A stretch of DNA of 64,000 nt from Actinoplanes teichomyceticus ATCC 31121 (GTDB taxonomy: Bacteria; Actinomycetota; Actinomycetes; Mycobacteriales; Micromonosporaceae). Below are positions 40,952 to 49,915 of this stretch, piece by piece. The stretch's first letter is position 1. Each line of letters starts with the position of its first letter. Below the pieces are notes generated by a model, which had not been told where the DNA came from, made no database searches, and saw nothing but the letters and a program-made list of their open reading frames with translations. The stretch is taken from assembly GCF_003711105.1 (NCBI RefSeq), contig NZ_CP023865.1, positions 2,268,001 through 2,332,000 of the forward strand. Direction: 5' to 3'. Made by a program: the position numbers and the translations under genes.

Positions 40952-41971
40952 TCAGGGCGTGACGTCCACCAGTACCTTGCCGATCGTGCCGGTCTCCACT
41001 GCCCGGTGAGCGTCGGCGGTGCGGTGCAGCGGGAAGCGGACCAGTGGCAGGCCGTGCTTTTCGCCGACCGGCAGGGCGCCGTCGCGGACCGCTGCGGCGA
41101 CGTCCTCGACCGCGATGGCGCGCGCTTGCGGGCCCGCCGTGTAGAGCACCAGGAACTGCAAGCGTGTGTTCAGCACCATGTTCTGCCCCACGTTCAGCTC
41201 GACCGTTCGTCCGCCCTCGTTGGCGTAAGTCGCGATCGTGCCGCGCGTGCGCAGCACGGCCAGGTCCAGTGCGAGGTTCGCGCCTAGCGCCACCTCGGCG
41301 ACGATGTCGACGCCGTCCGGGGCGATGGCACGGATGGCGGCGGCTGGGTCGCCCTCGCGATAATTGATCACATGGTGGGCGCCGGCCGCGGTGGCCAGCT
41401 TCGCCTTCTCCGGGCTGCTGACCGTGCTGATCACGGTGGCGGCGGCCCATCGGGCGAGCTGGATGACCGCGTGCCCGACCGCGCCGGCCCCGCCGACGGC
41501 GAGCACGATCTTGCCGTCGAGTGCGCCGGGGTACAGGCGGCGCGGCCCGTCCTCGGCGACGGTCAGTGCGCGGTGTGCGGTGAGCGCGGGTACGCCGAGC
41601 GAGGCGCCGGCGTCGAAGCCGGCCTCGTCGGGCAGTGGCACGGCATGGTCGGCGGGCACGACGGTGAACTCGGCGGCGGTGCCTGTGGGCCGCCCGGCGG
41701 CGGCCATGAACAGCCACACCCGTTGCCCGACCCGGCCTGGGTCGACGCCCTCACCGACGGCGTCGATCACTCCGGCGCCGTCGAGGTGCGGGGTGATCTC
41801 ACGGAAGAGCTTGCGGTGGGCGACGCCGGAGCGGGCCTGCCAGTCGGTCGGGTTGACGCCGGACACGGCGACCCGGACGCGGACCTCGCCGGGACCCGGC
41901 GCGGGCCGGTCACGCTCGACGAGTTGGAGAACGTCGGGGCCGCCGTTGTCACGGTAGATGATCGCCTTCAT
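40952..41971 (-). CDS. NADPH:quinone reductase-type MDR oxidoreductase
   Basis: A 339-residue zinc-independent medium-chain dehydrogenase/reductase of the quinone oxidoreductase (zeta-crystallin) group. The N-terminal half is the GroES-like domain (PGPGEVRVRVAVSGVNPTDW, GVIDAVGEGVDPGRVGQRVW); the Rossmann half has VLAVGGAGAVGHAVIQLARW, with the nucleotide-binding glycine pattern AxGGAGAVGHA. It would reduce quinones or enones with NADPH in the cytoplasm. I chose the ATG at 41971 (MKAIIYRDNGGPDVLQL), preceded by GGACGG. It is divergent from an ArsR-type regulator with shared repeat sites in between. Confidence 0.87.
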   Translation of the reverse strand: MKAIIYRDNGGPDVLQLVERDRPAPGPGEVRVRVAVSGVNPTDWQARSGVAHRKLFREITPHLDGAGVIDAVGEGVDPGRVGQRVWLFMAAAGRPTGTAAEFTVVPADHAVPLPDEAGFDAGASLGVPALTAHRALTVAEDGPRRLYPGALDGKIVLAVGGAGAVGHAVIQLARWAAATVISTVSSPEKAKLATAAGAHHVINYREGDPAAAIRAIAPDGVDIVAEVALGANLALDLAVLRTRGTIATYANEGGRTVELNVGQNMVLNTRLQFLVLYTAGPQARAIAVEDVAAAVRDGALPVGEKHGLPLVRFPLHRTADAHRAVETGTIGKVLVDVTP

Positions 41972-41983
41972 GATCCGTCCAAT

Positions 41984-42039
41984 GTTCGATCTGCGTCGTT
42001 CGGTTTGATCCACATCGAACGGTACGGCGTGGATCGAAC
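41984..42039. promoter_or_regulatory. Three copies of a GTTCGAT/ATCGAAC heptamer
   Basis: GTTCGAT (41984-41990) and ATCGAAC (42014-42020 and 42033-42039) lie between the divergent quinone reductase and ArsR-type genes. The first pairs with either of the others as an inverted repeat. They are probable operator half-sites for the regulator at 42070. Confidence 0.5.
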
Positions 42040-42069
42040 CTCCCGCAAGCATTGGCTACGCTTCCTCTT

Positions 42070-42423
42070 GTGACCGAGGTGATCGAACCCGCCCTCCAGA
42101 CCGTGACGATCGACGTGGTGCTCAGCGCGCTCGCCGACCCGGTACGGCTCACCTTCGTGCGGGCGCTCGACGCCGCCGGGGACTGGACCTGTGGCAGCGA
42201 CGTCCTCAGGAACACCGGCGTCACCATCGGCAAGTCCACCCTGTCGCACCACATGAAGGTGCTGCGCGATGCCGGCCTGATCCGTACCCGCGTCGACGGC
42301 ATCCGCCGGCTGGTCACGCTCCGGTACGACGAGGTGGAACAACGCTTCCCCGGGCTGCTGGCCATGCTCCGCGAGCACAGGCCCGCCCCTGCCGCCGCGG
42401 GGTCGCCCGCCTCAACCGCATGA
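42070..42423 (+). CDS. ArsR-family winged-helix regulator
   Basis: A 117-residue HTH_ArsR protein. ALADPVRLTFVRALDAAG opens the fold, followed by the recognition helix (GKSTLSHHMKVLRDAGLIRT) and the wing (VDGIRRLVTLRYDEVEQRFP). The metal motif ELCVCDL of arsenic sensors is absent (GDWTCGSDVL instead, one Cys), so it probably senses something other than arsenite, perhaps a quinone-like electrophile. The GTG at 42070 is the best start; a TTG at 42052 is in frame. Divergent arrangement with a quinone reductase suggests it represses that gene. Confidence 0.82.
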   Translation: MTEVIEPALQTVTIDVVLSALADPVRLTFVRALDAAGDWTCGSDVLRNTGVTIGKSTLSHHMKVLRDAGLIRTRVDGIRRLVTLRYDEVEQRFPGLLAMLREHRPAPAAAGSPASTA

Positions 42424-42915
42424 CGCGGGCGACAGCGAGCGCTACCAGGCCCCCGTTGGAGCAGTCGCCGTAGCCGCAGCCCGAGACCGCTGGCGGCTTT
42501 GCCGGGCTCCACTGCTCGGTCATTCCGTCGATCATGTTCGACGCCGGGCGCCACTTCTCCCGGTGCCGTACGTCGTCGCCGATGCCGGCCCGGACCCGCT
42601 TCTGCCGGACCGCGGCCGCCCTGCCCGAGGTCGCTTAGCGACATCCGCATCTGCCGCGGACAACGCGTGATCTGCCCCGGCCGACCGTCACCCCGCGTGA
42701 TGAGTCCACCGAGAGTGAGCCAGAGCCACCACCGGCTCTGTCACGCCTACCGTGACAGACCCGAGTCGTGGTCCCGTTCGAGCGGAAATTCGGGTCTTGC
42801 TGTCTGCTCACGATTTCCCCCGGCGTGAGTCTGGGACCCGCCCCGGCCGCGGCGGTTGGTGACCACGGACTCTCGTCAGGCCGCACCCGTGGTTTCCGGC
42901 GTCGGCGGACGCGTC
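42424..42915. other. Intergenic region, no recognisable gene
   Basis: 492 bases between the ArsR-type gene and the convergent oxidoreductase. AGACCCGA at about 42756 can pair with TCGGGTCT about 35 bases later, a weak terminator candidate. Frames present are Arg/Pro-rich shadows. It may be decayed sequence. Confidence 0.35.
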
Positions 42916-43839
42916 TCATGCCACCTTGATGACAACCTTGCCCGAAGTATGACCGTTCTCGACGGTGGCGAGGGCGGCCGGAGCGTCGGCGAGTGGATGG
43001 ACCGCAGTGATCACGGGTGGGAGGACTCCGTCGAGGGCCAGCCGTGCGGCCCGCTCCAGGTTCTCGCGGTCGAGACGACGCGCGACGAAACGCCCACCGA
43101 TCTCGGGCACAGACATGTCACCCACGGCGATGACGTTGTGGGAATCCTTGGCCAGGGGAGCGACCGTCCGCAGCGAGGTGCCTCCGACCAGGTCGACGAT
43201 CCCGTCGAAGCCGTCCGGAACCAGCTCGCGTGCCGCAGCGACGACATCCCCGGCGGTGTAGTCGATGAACCGTACCCCGATGGCCTCGGCGGGCTCGCGC
43301 TTGGCGGTACTCCCGATGCCGATCACCCGCAGCTCGCGCTCGACGGCCAGCCGGGCGACGAGAAGGCCGACCCCACCTCCGACGCCGTTGACCAGGACCG
43401 TAGCACCGGCCGGGAAGCCGAGTTGGTCGAGCGCGTCCACCGCGGTCGTCCCGGCCACTGGCAGCGTTGCCGCCACGGTCGCGGACAGGCCCACCGGGAT
43501 GCGAGCCGTGTTCGGTGCGGACAGCACCGTCGTCTCGGCATAGGTGCCGCCACCGGTGAGTGCGAAGCCGAACACCGCGTCACCCACCTCGAGCCCGTCG
43601 ACGCCCTCGCCCAGGGCGAGAACGGTTCCCGCTGCCTCCATGCCGAGGACACGGGGAAACGGACGCCCGCCGTCGAGTCCTGGTACCAGACCCGAGCGCA
43701 CCATGTGGTCGAGGGGATTCACGCCGGCGACATCGACCCGGATCAGCACCTCGCCGCGACCGGGGACTGGCTCGGGGCGATCGAAGAACTCCTGCACCTC
43801 GGGCCCGCCATACCTGCCGAAACCCCACGCCTGTCCCAT
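42916..43839 (-). CDS. Zinc-independent alcohol dehydrogenase/quinone reductase
   Basis: A 307-residue MDR-superfamily reductase: GroES-like half with PGRGEVLIRVDVAGVNPLDH and VLGMEAAGTVLALGEGVDGL, and a Rossmann half with GATVLVNGVGGGVGLLVARL. It lacks the structural zinc cysteines and so belongs to the quinone oxidoreductase/enone reductase group, using NADPH. GGAGGT lies eight bases before the ATG. It is the second gene after a MerR regulator on the same strand, 106 bases downstream, making a regulator-plus-target pair. Paralogy with the enzyme at 40952 is only at superfamily level. Confidence 0.87.
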   Translation of the reverse strand: MGQAWGFGRYGGPEVQEFFDRPEPVPGRGEVLIRVDVAGVNPLDHMVRSGLVPGLDGGRPFPRVLGMEAAGTVLALGEGVDGLEVGDAVFGFALTGGGTYAETTVLSAPNTARIPVGLSATVAATLPVAGTTAVDALDQLGFPAGATVLVNGVGGGVGLLVARLAVERELRVIGIGSTAKREPAEAIGVRFIDYTAGDVVAAARELVPDGFDGIVDLVGGTSLRTVAPLAKDSHNVIAVGDMSVPEIGGRFVARRLDRENLERAARLALDGVLPPVITAVHPLADAPAALATVENGHTSGKVVIKVA

Positions 43840-43945
43840 GATTCGTTACCTCCGGTGTGACCGGCCCGGTGGTTCCGGGCTCTGCGGCCATCCTCACCGC
43901 TGACATCGATGTAAGGGGCAACCGGCGGAGGCGCGGGTCACAGCA

Positions 43946-44341
43946 TCAGGCCGCCGGTGTCATCGGTTTGCGGGCGGTAGACAGCTCCGCCCAGTGCCGG
44001 CGGTTGATCCTGATCAGTACGTCGAGTGCGTCCCGGGTCTCGATCAGGTCGGCGATGTCGGCGTCGATCCGGTCGCGCTCGCGCGTCATCGTCACGAACG
44101 CCGACTCGGTGACGCCCGGGTCACTCGGGGTCTCGACACACGGCAGCACCGACGCGATCACGCGGCTGGACATACCCGCGGCGAACAGCTGCCGGATCAG
44201 CGACACCCGCTCGACCTCGGCATCGGAATAGTGGCGCTGCCCGGCATCGGAGCGTGCGCTGGTCAGCAGGCCCTGCTCCTCGTAGTACCGCAGGGAGCGC
44301 GGACTCACGCCCGTGCGCTTGGACAGCTCGCCGATCCGCAT
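43946..44341 (-). CDS. MerR-family transcriptional regulator
   Basis: A 131-residue MerR protein. The N-terminal winged helix is complete (MRIGELSKRTGVSPRSLRYY, EEQGLLTSARSDAGQRHYSD) and the dimerisation coiled coil spans residues 78-120 (RERDRIDADIADLIETRDAL). One cysteine (ASVLPCVET) lies near the start of the coil, suggesting redox or electrophile sensing rather than metal binding. The start codon lies 21 bases after a palindrome set up as a MerR operator. It probably activates its own transcript and the reductase that follows. Confidence 0.87.
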   Translation of the reverse strand: MRIGELSKRTGVSPRSLRYYEEQGLLTSARSDAGQRHYSDAEVERVSLIRQLFAAGMSSRVIASVLPCVETPSDPGVTESAFVTMTRERDRIDADIADLIETRDALDVLIRINRRHWAELSTARKPMTPAA

Positions 44342-44362
44342 CCCTGAAAGCCTACGCTCGTA

Positions 44363-44381
44363 TGCTCCAAGACTCGGAGCA
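44363..44381. promoter_or_regulatory. MerR operator upstream of the merR-reductase pair
   Basis: TGCTCC (44363-44368) and GGAGCA (44376-44381) form a perfect 6-7-6 inverted repeat 22 bases before the MerR start codon, the size and place expected for a MerR dimer bound between -35 and -10 boxes. Confidence 0.6.
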
Positions 44382-44419
44382 CCTGCCTTCGGTCATCCCC
44401 TCGTCGGGCCGGCTGAGCC

Positions 44420-44890
44420 GTCCACGGGCTACTACTCGTCACATTCCCGGTTCTTCTGGGCCTGGCCGCACCTGGATCGTTCCGGCTGCCGATCGTCTGG
44501 GCCCTGGTCCATGCGAAAGCCGACGAACGTCAGGTCCTGGCCGCCGTATCCGAAGAAGACCCCGGCCTGCTTGCGACCCGTCCTGGCCAACTGATCGTCG
44601 CCGATGAGGGCTACGTCTCCGCCGAACCCGATCGCTGGCTCGCCGAGCGCGGAGCCCGGCAGATCCGGCCGTCCTGCCGCAACCGCACCCCGCGACCCGG
44701 CGAACATTCACCCGAACCCGTACGCCAGTTGATCGAGTCGGTCAATGACACCTCAAAGGCCAACTCGACCTCGAACTCCACGGCGGCCGCAGCACCGAAG
44801 GCATCGGCGCCCAACGCCTCCTCGCCATGACCACCGCCAGCTTGCACGACCGCACCACCGGACAGCCCGTGACCAGGTCATCGATCGCCT
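44420..44890 (+). pseudogene. IS982-type transposase remnant
   Basis: The plus strand reads YYSSHSRFFW, then in a shifted frame LPIVWALVHAKADERQVLAA, PGQLIVADEGYVSAEPDRWL, PEPVRQLIESVNDT and, after another shift near 44750, LKGQLDLELHGGRSTEGIGA, QRLLAMTTASLHDRTTGQPV. This is the C-terminal half of an actinomycete IS982-family transposase: the Asp of VADEGY and the Glu of LIESVNDT stand at the positions of the second and third DDE residues. The first half and the terminal repeats are missing, and there are at least two frameshifts. Confidence 0.6.
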
Positions 44891-45039
44891 TGAGCGACCA
44901 GGACCCTGATCGGCGGGCGGCCTGCCGCCCGGGGTACGCCGACTGACCCGTACCGAGGATCTGCGGTATGAATGAGCCGGACCACGATCTTGAGGAAGTT
45001 GTCAGATCTCCCGTGATCCGCTGCGGGAGCCGCGCCGCA

Positions 45040-45676
45040 TCAGCCGAGACTTCACCGTCGAGCTACCCCTGCTGCCCGAACTCGACCGGTCGGTGTTCGT
45101 CGGCCGGCCGGCCGCCCGCTCCGAACTGGCCTTCGACGGCAACCCCACAGTCCTCTACATCCAGACGGCCGAACCCGCGATCGAGGACGTCCGCGCCGTA
45201 CTGCCGGAGACGGTGAACCCGGTACAGCCCGCCGACGTCGTGGTCAGCCGCCCCTCGGAGGCGCTGCTCGCCAGGCGGGCCACCGAGAACGCGTTCTCGG
45301 CGCTGTTCCTCGCCCTCGCCGCAGTGGCCCTGCTCGTCGGGGGGATCGGCGTGGCCAACACCATGGTCGTCTCCGTCCTGGAACGCCGCGCCGAGATCGG
45401 GTTACGCCGCGCGGTCGGAGCGACCAAGGGCCGATCTGGGGACAGTTCATGATCGAGTCGGTGATGCTCGCGTTGCTGGGCGGCGTCACCGGATCGCTGC
45501 TCGGCGCCTGCGCCACGGCGGTCTGGGCAGCCTGGCATCAGTGGCCGGTCGTCGTTCCGCTGTCCGTGACCCGCGCCGGGCTCGCCGGCGCCCTACTCGT
45601 CGGCATGGCCGCGGGCGTCTACCCCTCCATGCGCGCCGCGGTGCTCCTACCGACCGAAGCCCTCGGCAGCGGCTGA
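45040..45676 (+). pseudogene. MacB/FtsX-type ABC permease, C-terminal half, frameshifted
   Basis: The sequence reads LPELDRSVFVGRPAARSELA, FDGNPTVLYIQTAEPAIEDV, NAFSALFLALAAVALLVGGI, GVANTMVVSVLERRAEIGLR and RAVGATKG. After a single-base shift near 45433 it continues FMIESVMLALLGGVTGSLLG and GVYPSMRAAVLLPTEALGSG. This is the C-terminal part of the extracellular MacB-like domain and the last three membrane helices of an FtsX-superfamily permease. The N-terminal half and the partner ATPase are absent. It is a clear pseudogene. Confidence 0.7.
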
Positions 45677-45691
45677 GCTACCGCGAGACCC

Positions 45692-45961
45692 ATGACCTTC
45701 GTCCGTCGGCCGGACCCACCTCACTGGCTGCGCCACTCCACTCTCACCTGGGTCGAACGCAACCTCTCCCAGGCCGTCGCAAGAGCATTCGCCGGTCATG
45801 CCACCAGCGCCGGTGAGGGTGGCGCCACAGCGACCTATGTCAATGCCACGCTGCAGGAGATCGCTCAAGCAGTCGCCGCTCTCACCGGTCAGCCGCATCC
45901 CCCTGCGATAGCCGATCCGATGACGGCGATGTTCGCGACGGGCACTGAACTCGCGAGCTGA
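45692..45961 (+). pseudogene. C-terminal fragment of a tyrosine recombinase (integrase)
   Basis: An 89-codon frame: HWLRHSTLTWVERNLSQAVA, RAFAGHATSAGEGGATATYV, NATLQEIAQAVAALTGQPHP. The LRH box and the GH...TYV segment match the last catalytic part of actinomycete tyrosine integrases (second-box Arg-His, later Gly-His and the nucleophilic Tyr). The N-terminal arm and core-binding domains are gone. The fragment ends about 220 bases from a tRNA-Leu gene, the kind of site such integrases use. Confidence 0.55.
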
Positions 45962-46057
45962 GGATCTGATGAGGGATGCGCAGGGATCTCGTCAGCTTGC
46001 GTGATCGCAATCGCGCGAGTGGAGTTACCGCTGACCAACGGCTATTTGCCCTTAACG

Positions 46058-46091
46058 AAGTAAGGCCTCACCGATTGGTGAGGCCTTACTT
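46058..46091. terminator. 15-bp perfect hairpin with GATT loop
   Basis: AAGTAAGGCCTCACC (46058-46072) pairs perfectly with 46077-46091. It lies about 85 bases downstream of the minus-strand tRNA-Leu 3' end and can terminate both strands. Confidence 0.85.
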
Positions 46092-46177
46092 CTATGTCTT
46101 GCCGCGGCACAGTGTCCAGCTGACTGGCTGCCGTGTGCCGCATGAACACTCATTGCAGCATGAGTGCGTCGTTTGCG

Positions 46178-46260
46178 TGTCCGGAGGGGGACTTGAACCC
46201 CCATGCCCTTGCGGGCACTAGCACCTCAAGCTAGCGCGTCTGCCATTCCGCCACCCGGAC
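46178..46260 (-). tRNA. tRNA-Leu (anticodon GAG)
   Basis: On the minus strand the gene starts GTCCGGGTGGCGGAATGGC and ends TCCGGAC plus discriminator A. The acceptor stem GTCCGGG/TCCGGAC has one G-T wobble. The anticodon stem CTAGC/GCTAG encloses TTGAGGT, giving anticodon GAG (reads CUC and CUU). A class II variable arm (GCCCGCAAGGGC) and the T-arm GGGGG-TTCAAGT-CCCCC are complete. CCA is not encoded. It is the probable attachment target of the decayed integrative element next to it. Confidence 0.95.
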
Positions 46261-46460
46261 CTGATGTCGTACAGCCTAGCGGCATCCTCGCCCCGGCTTC
46301 CACCTGGGTTTCGGCTGCCTCGTCGGCCGCACAGGTGAGAACAGTACACGGTCCCCGGAGCGGCTTGCAGCAGGGGTCGGAGGCTGGACAAGCAGTCGCA
46401 TATGGGGACGGAGCGGGATCCGGCCTGGTTTCTCGGGGGAGTACCGGGCAGCATGGCGGG

Positions 46461-49400
46461 GTGTCCCACCCCTCCCCGTTGACTCCGGCCCTGGAACAGG
46501 CACGCTCACTGGCGGCTGGGGGCGACCTTGCCGGGGCGGCCGAGGTCCTGGAACGTGCCGTCGAGTTCGGCCGGGCGAGCCTCGGCCAGGACGATCCCGA
46601 GGTGCTGCGGGCGCACCGGGAGCTGGCTTCGGCGCGCCATCGGCTGGGCGATCCGGCGGCGGCGCGACGGGTGCTGGAGACGGCGTACGCGGCGGGGCAG
46701 TTCCGCCTCGGCGATGACCAGCCGGTCATGCTGCAGATCTCCTACGATCTCGGGGTCGTCGCCCAGGAGTTGGGCAACCGGCACGAGGCGCGGAAGGCGT
46801 TCGGGCGGGTCGCCCAGCACGGGCCCGCGGTCCTCGGGCCGGGGCACTGGGCGGTGGCCCAGGCACAGGCCTATCTCGCGCAGAACCCGGCGGGCGCAGC
46901 GCGCGTCGGCCCGGCCCGGCAGATGCCGCCGGACACTCCGATGACGCCGCCGGGCCGATTGGTCAGCCCGCCCGCCCCGCCGCAGCAGCCGGGTGACTCC
47001 CGGGCGGCGTCGGCCCGGCCGGCGGCGCCGCAGCAGCAGAACGGTCCGTGGGACTCCGGGCCGGCGCACACGCCGGCTCACCGGCAGTCCGGGCCGATGC
47101 CGCCGGGTGGGCAGCCGGTGGGGACGCCGCCGGGCCAGCAGGACACGGGGCTGCCGCCTGGCCCGCAGCCGACGGCGATTCCGCGGCGAGGAGCCGCGGC
47201 GATTCCGGCGCAGAGGGCTCCGGGATGGGGTGGTCAGCCGCAGGCGGCCGATCCGGCTTCGCCGCAGCAGGCGGGGCAGCGGTCCGTGCCGATGCCGCCG
47301 TCCGCGGATCTCCATGAGTACCCGCCCCCCGTCTGGCCGTCGGAGCAGCCGTTCCGGGAGTACCCCGCCCCGGTGTGGCCGGCGGACGAGAGCGAACCGT
47401 CGTTCCGGGCGTACCCGGCTCCGATCTGGCCCTCGGACCAGCCGCCGTCAACTGACGCGCCGCGGCCGGCCGAGGCCGCGTCGGCGATCCACCCCGATCC
47501 CGCGGCTGCGGCGCAGAGGACGCCGGAACCGGACGGCGAGTCGCGGGTGTCCCCGGGGCCGGCGGCCTTTCCGCCCGCACAGCCGCCGGACGGCTTCGTG
47601 CTGCCGCCTTCGCCGGCCGGCCAGTTCGGACCGCCTCCGCTGACCGATCCAGCACAGACACTGACCCGTCCGGAGGCGCCCGCGCCGGGTGCGCCGGAAG
47701 CGCCGCCGGCCGCGCCGAGGTCGTTCGGGGCGGCGCCCGGCGCGCCTGGGGTTTCCGCAGCGTCGCCAGTCGCGCCTGGCGTATCCACCGTGCCGCCGGC
47801 CGCGCCTGGCATCTCTGCCCCGCCGCCCGCGGGGGCGGGCACATCTGCGGTGTCGTCGGCGACGCCGGACGTTCCTGCAGCGCCGCCCGCGGGGGCGGGC
47901 ACATCTGCGGTGTGGTCGGCGACGCCGGACGTTCCTGCAGCGCCGCCCGCCGGGCCGGGGCCGTCGAAGGTGGCGCCGACCGGATCGGCGCCGGATGCCA
48001 CGAGGGCGGTGACGCCGGACGTGCCGGGACCGGCCGCCGCGGAAGCGCGGACGGCGTTCCGGCCGCAGTCGCCGTGGGGCCCGGCGCCGAGTGCCGGCGA
48101 CGAGCCGGCCACCGCGCCGTTCCAGGAGGTCGAGCCGGGCCTGTTCGCCATGCCGGGCGCGCCGGAGACCCCGGCGCTCTACCACCGCCGGTCCGGCGAT
48201 GCGGTCGTGGTCGTCCCGCGGGCCGATCCGGTGATCATGCCGGCTGCCGCGGAACGGTCTCCGGCCGCGCCGGAGGCGCGATCCGATTCGGTCACCGCAG
48301 GCGCGGAGGCGGTGGCTTCAACCATTTTCCCGGTACGACCGGAACCCGCCCGCCGAGCCGGACCGCAACCGGCGGCGCCCGACCGTCCGGTCACGCCGGA
48401 GCCCGACGGCACCGGCGGTACGCCCGGTCGACGCCGAGAGGCAGCACGCCCGGGCGGAGACGATCTCGCCGTCGACAACTCGCGCGCGGTACGGAAGGCG
48501 ACGGCCAGCGCCCCGGCCGCGCCCGACGAGGGGTCGACGCGGGGTGTGACGGCCAGCGGCCCGGCCGCGCCCGACGAGGGGTCGGCGCCGGGTGCGACGG
48601 ACAGCGCCCCGGCCGCGCCCGACGAGGGGTCGGCGCCGGGTGCGACGGCCAGCGGCCCGGCCGCGCCCGACGAGGGGTCGGCGCCGGGTGCGGCGGCGAG
48701 CGGTCCGGCGGCGGCGGGCGTTCCGGGCGTGGCTGCGGGCAGCCCGGCGGTAGTGGCGGGCAGTCCGGGGAGCGGCCCGGCCGTGGAGCCGGACACAGCG
48801 GTGTTGCCGCTGGTGGAGAGCCGCGCCGCGGGACGGCCTGAGGCCCCCGCGCACAGCCGGCCCGCCGCCGCCCGGCCGCCGCGGGCCGCCGGTCCGTGGG
48901 CCGGTGAGCCGGAGACCCAGCGTGCGAGCGCGGCGGCACCCGGCCCGGGGAACGAGCCGGCGCGGCCCGTGCCCCCGCCGGGTGGCCGTGAGCGGGCCGC
49001 CGGACAGCTCGGCGTTCACCCGATGTCACCCGGCGCGACGGGGAGTCAGTGGCCGGACGTCGGCCAGGCCGGCCACCCCGAGCAGACCGGTCCACGCCAG
49101 CTCGGCCACCACCGGGCCGCCCCCCAGCGGGCACCACAGCCCGAGGCGGCGCAGCGGGCGGCTCACCGGCCGGCCGGGCAGCCGGGGGTCCGCCAGGTGC
49201 CGGCCGGCCCCGCGGGCGTCCATCACCAGGCGCAGGCGGGCGGGTATGCGCCGGCCGGGGTGTATCACCGTGGCGAGGGCGGGGTCTGGCAGCAGGACCC
49301 GGCCACCACGGCGGCGCGTGACAGTGGCACGGGCGGTCCCGCGTCGTACCCGAAGGGGAACGAACCGGAACCGGCCGGGACCCGGCGGCGCGGCATGGCG

Positions 49401-49802
49401 CTGTTCGCGGTGATCGCCGCGACGCTCGCCGCGATCGTCGCGGTCGCGGCGATGGTGTTCACCCTGGCGCACCGCGGCGGCACCGGTGAGCGGACCGACA
49501 CCCCGCCGGGTGCGCCGACGGTCGCCGGCGCCCCTCCCGGGGACGTGCGGCTGGCCGATCGGGGCACCGAGATCGAGGTGTCCTGGAGCGATCCGACGCG
49601 CGCCACGGTGAGCTTCATGATCACTATGGCGCATCCGGGCGAGCAGTTGAAACCGGTCAAGACGGTCGGGCCGGGGCAGACGTCGAACCGGATCGAGGGG
49701 TTGAACCCGTCGCTCGACTACTGCTTCGCGGTGGTCGCGGTGTACGCGACCGACCGGTTCGCCGCCTCGCCGCAGCAGTGCACCGATCGTGGCAAAAACT
49801 GA
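46461..49802 (+). CDS. TPR/proline-rich membrane protein with C-terminal FN3 domain
   Basis: A 1113-residue protein. Residues 1-140 hold TPR-like helices (LEQARSLAAGGDLAGAAEVL; EVLRAHRELASARHRLGDPA). Residues 150-960 are disordered, rich in Pro/Ala/Gly, with tandem units such as APDEGSAPGATASGPA at 48510-48710. One membrane helix lies at about 979-1005 (MALFAVIAATLAAIVAVAAM), followed outside by a single FN3-like domain (EIEVSWSDPTRATVSFMITM; LNPSLDYCFAVVAVY). The GTG at 46461 is the best start because homology begins there; the frame runs on to 46203 through the tRNA. The TPR end is cytoplasmic. It precedes the FN3/MoxR/DUF58/TgpA operon by 113 bases and probably serves the same envelope process. 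Confidence 0.72.
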   Translation: MSHPSPLTPALEQARSLAAGGDLAGAAEVLERAVEFGRASLGQDDPEVLRAHRELASARHRLGDPAAARRVLETAYAAGQFRLGDDQPVMLQISYDLGVVAQELGNRHEARKAFGRVAQHGPAVLGPGHWAVAQAQAYLAQNPAGAARVGPARQMPPDTPMTPPGRLVSPPAPPQQPGDSRAASARPAAPQQQNGPWDSGPAHTPAHRQSGPMPPGGQPVGTPPGQQDTGLPPGPQPTAIPRRGAAAIPAQRAPGWGGQPQAADPASPQQAGQRSVPMPPSADLHEYPPPVWPSEQPFREYPAPVWPADESEPSFRAYPAPIWPSDQPPSTDAPRPAEAASAIHPDPAAAAQRTPEPDGESRVSPGPAAFPPAQPPDGFVLPPSPAGQFGPPPLTDPAQTLTRPEAPAPGAPEAPPAAPRSFGAAPGAPGVSAASPVAPGVSTVPPAAPGISAPPPAGAGTSAVSSATPDVPAAPPAGAGTSAVWSATPDVPAAPPAGPGPSKVAPTGSAPDATRAVTPDVPGPAAAEARTAFRPQSPWGPAPSAGDEPATAPFQEVEPGLFAMPGAPETPALYHRRSGDAVVVVPRADPVIMPAAAERSPAAPEARSDSVTAGAEAVASTIFPVRPEPARRAGPQPAAPDRPVTPEPDGTGGTPGRRREAARPGGDDLAVDNSRAVRKATASAPAAPDEGSTRGVTASGPAAPDEGSAPGATDSAPAAPDEGSAPGATASGPAAPDEGSAPGAAASGPAAAGVPGVAAGSPAVVAGSPGSGPAVEPDTAVLPLVESRAAGRPEAPAHSRPAAARPPRAAGPWAGEPETQRASAAAPGPGNEPARPVPPPGGRERAAGQLGVHPMSPGATGSQWPDVGQAGHPEQTGPRQLGHHRAAPQRAPQPEAAQRAAHRPAGQPGVRQVPAGPAGVHHQAQAGGYAPAGVYHRGEGGVWQQDPATTAARDSGTGGPASYPKGNEPEPAGTRRRGMALFAVIAATLAAIVAVAAMVFTLAHRGGTGERTDTPPGAPTVAGAPPGDVRLADRGTEIEVSWSDPTRATVSFMITMAHPGEQLKPVKTVGPGQTSNRIEGLNPSLDYCFAVVAVYATDRFAASPQQCTDRGKN

Positions 49803-49915
49803 TCACGTGGCTTGTCCACAGCGGTGAACGGTGGGTATCGACGCCCGCCGTAACCCACCTATGATGGCCTGCGTCCTGGACACGCCAACGCTCGCCGAAC
49901 GGGGGGACAGCTGCT

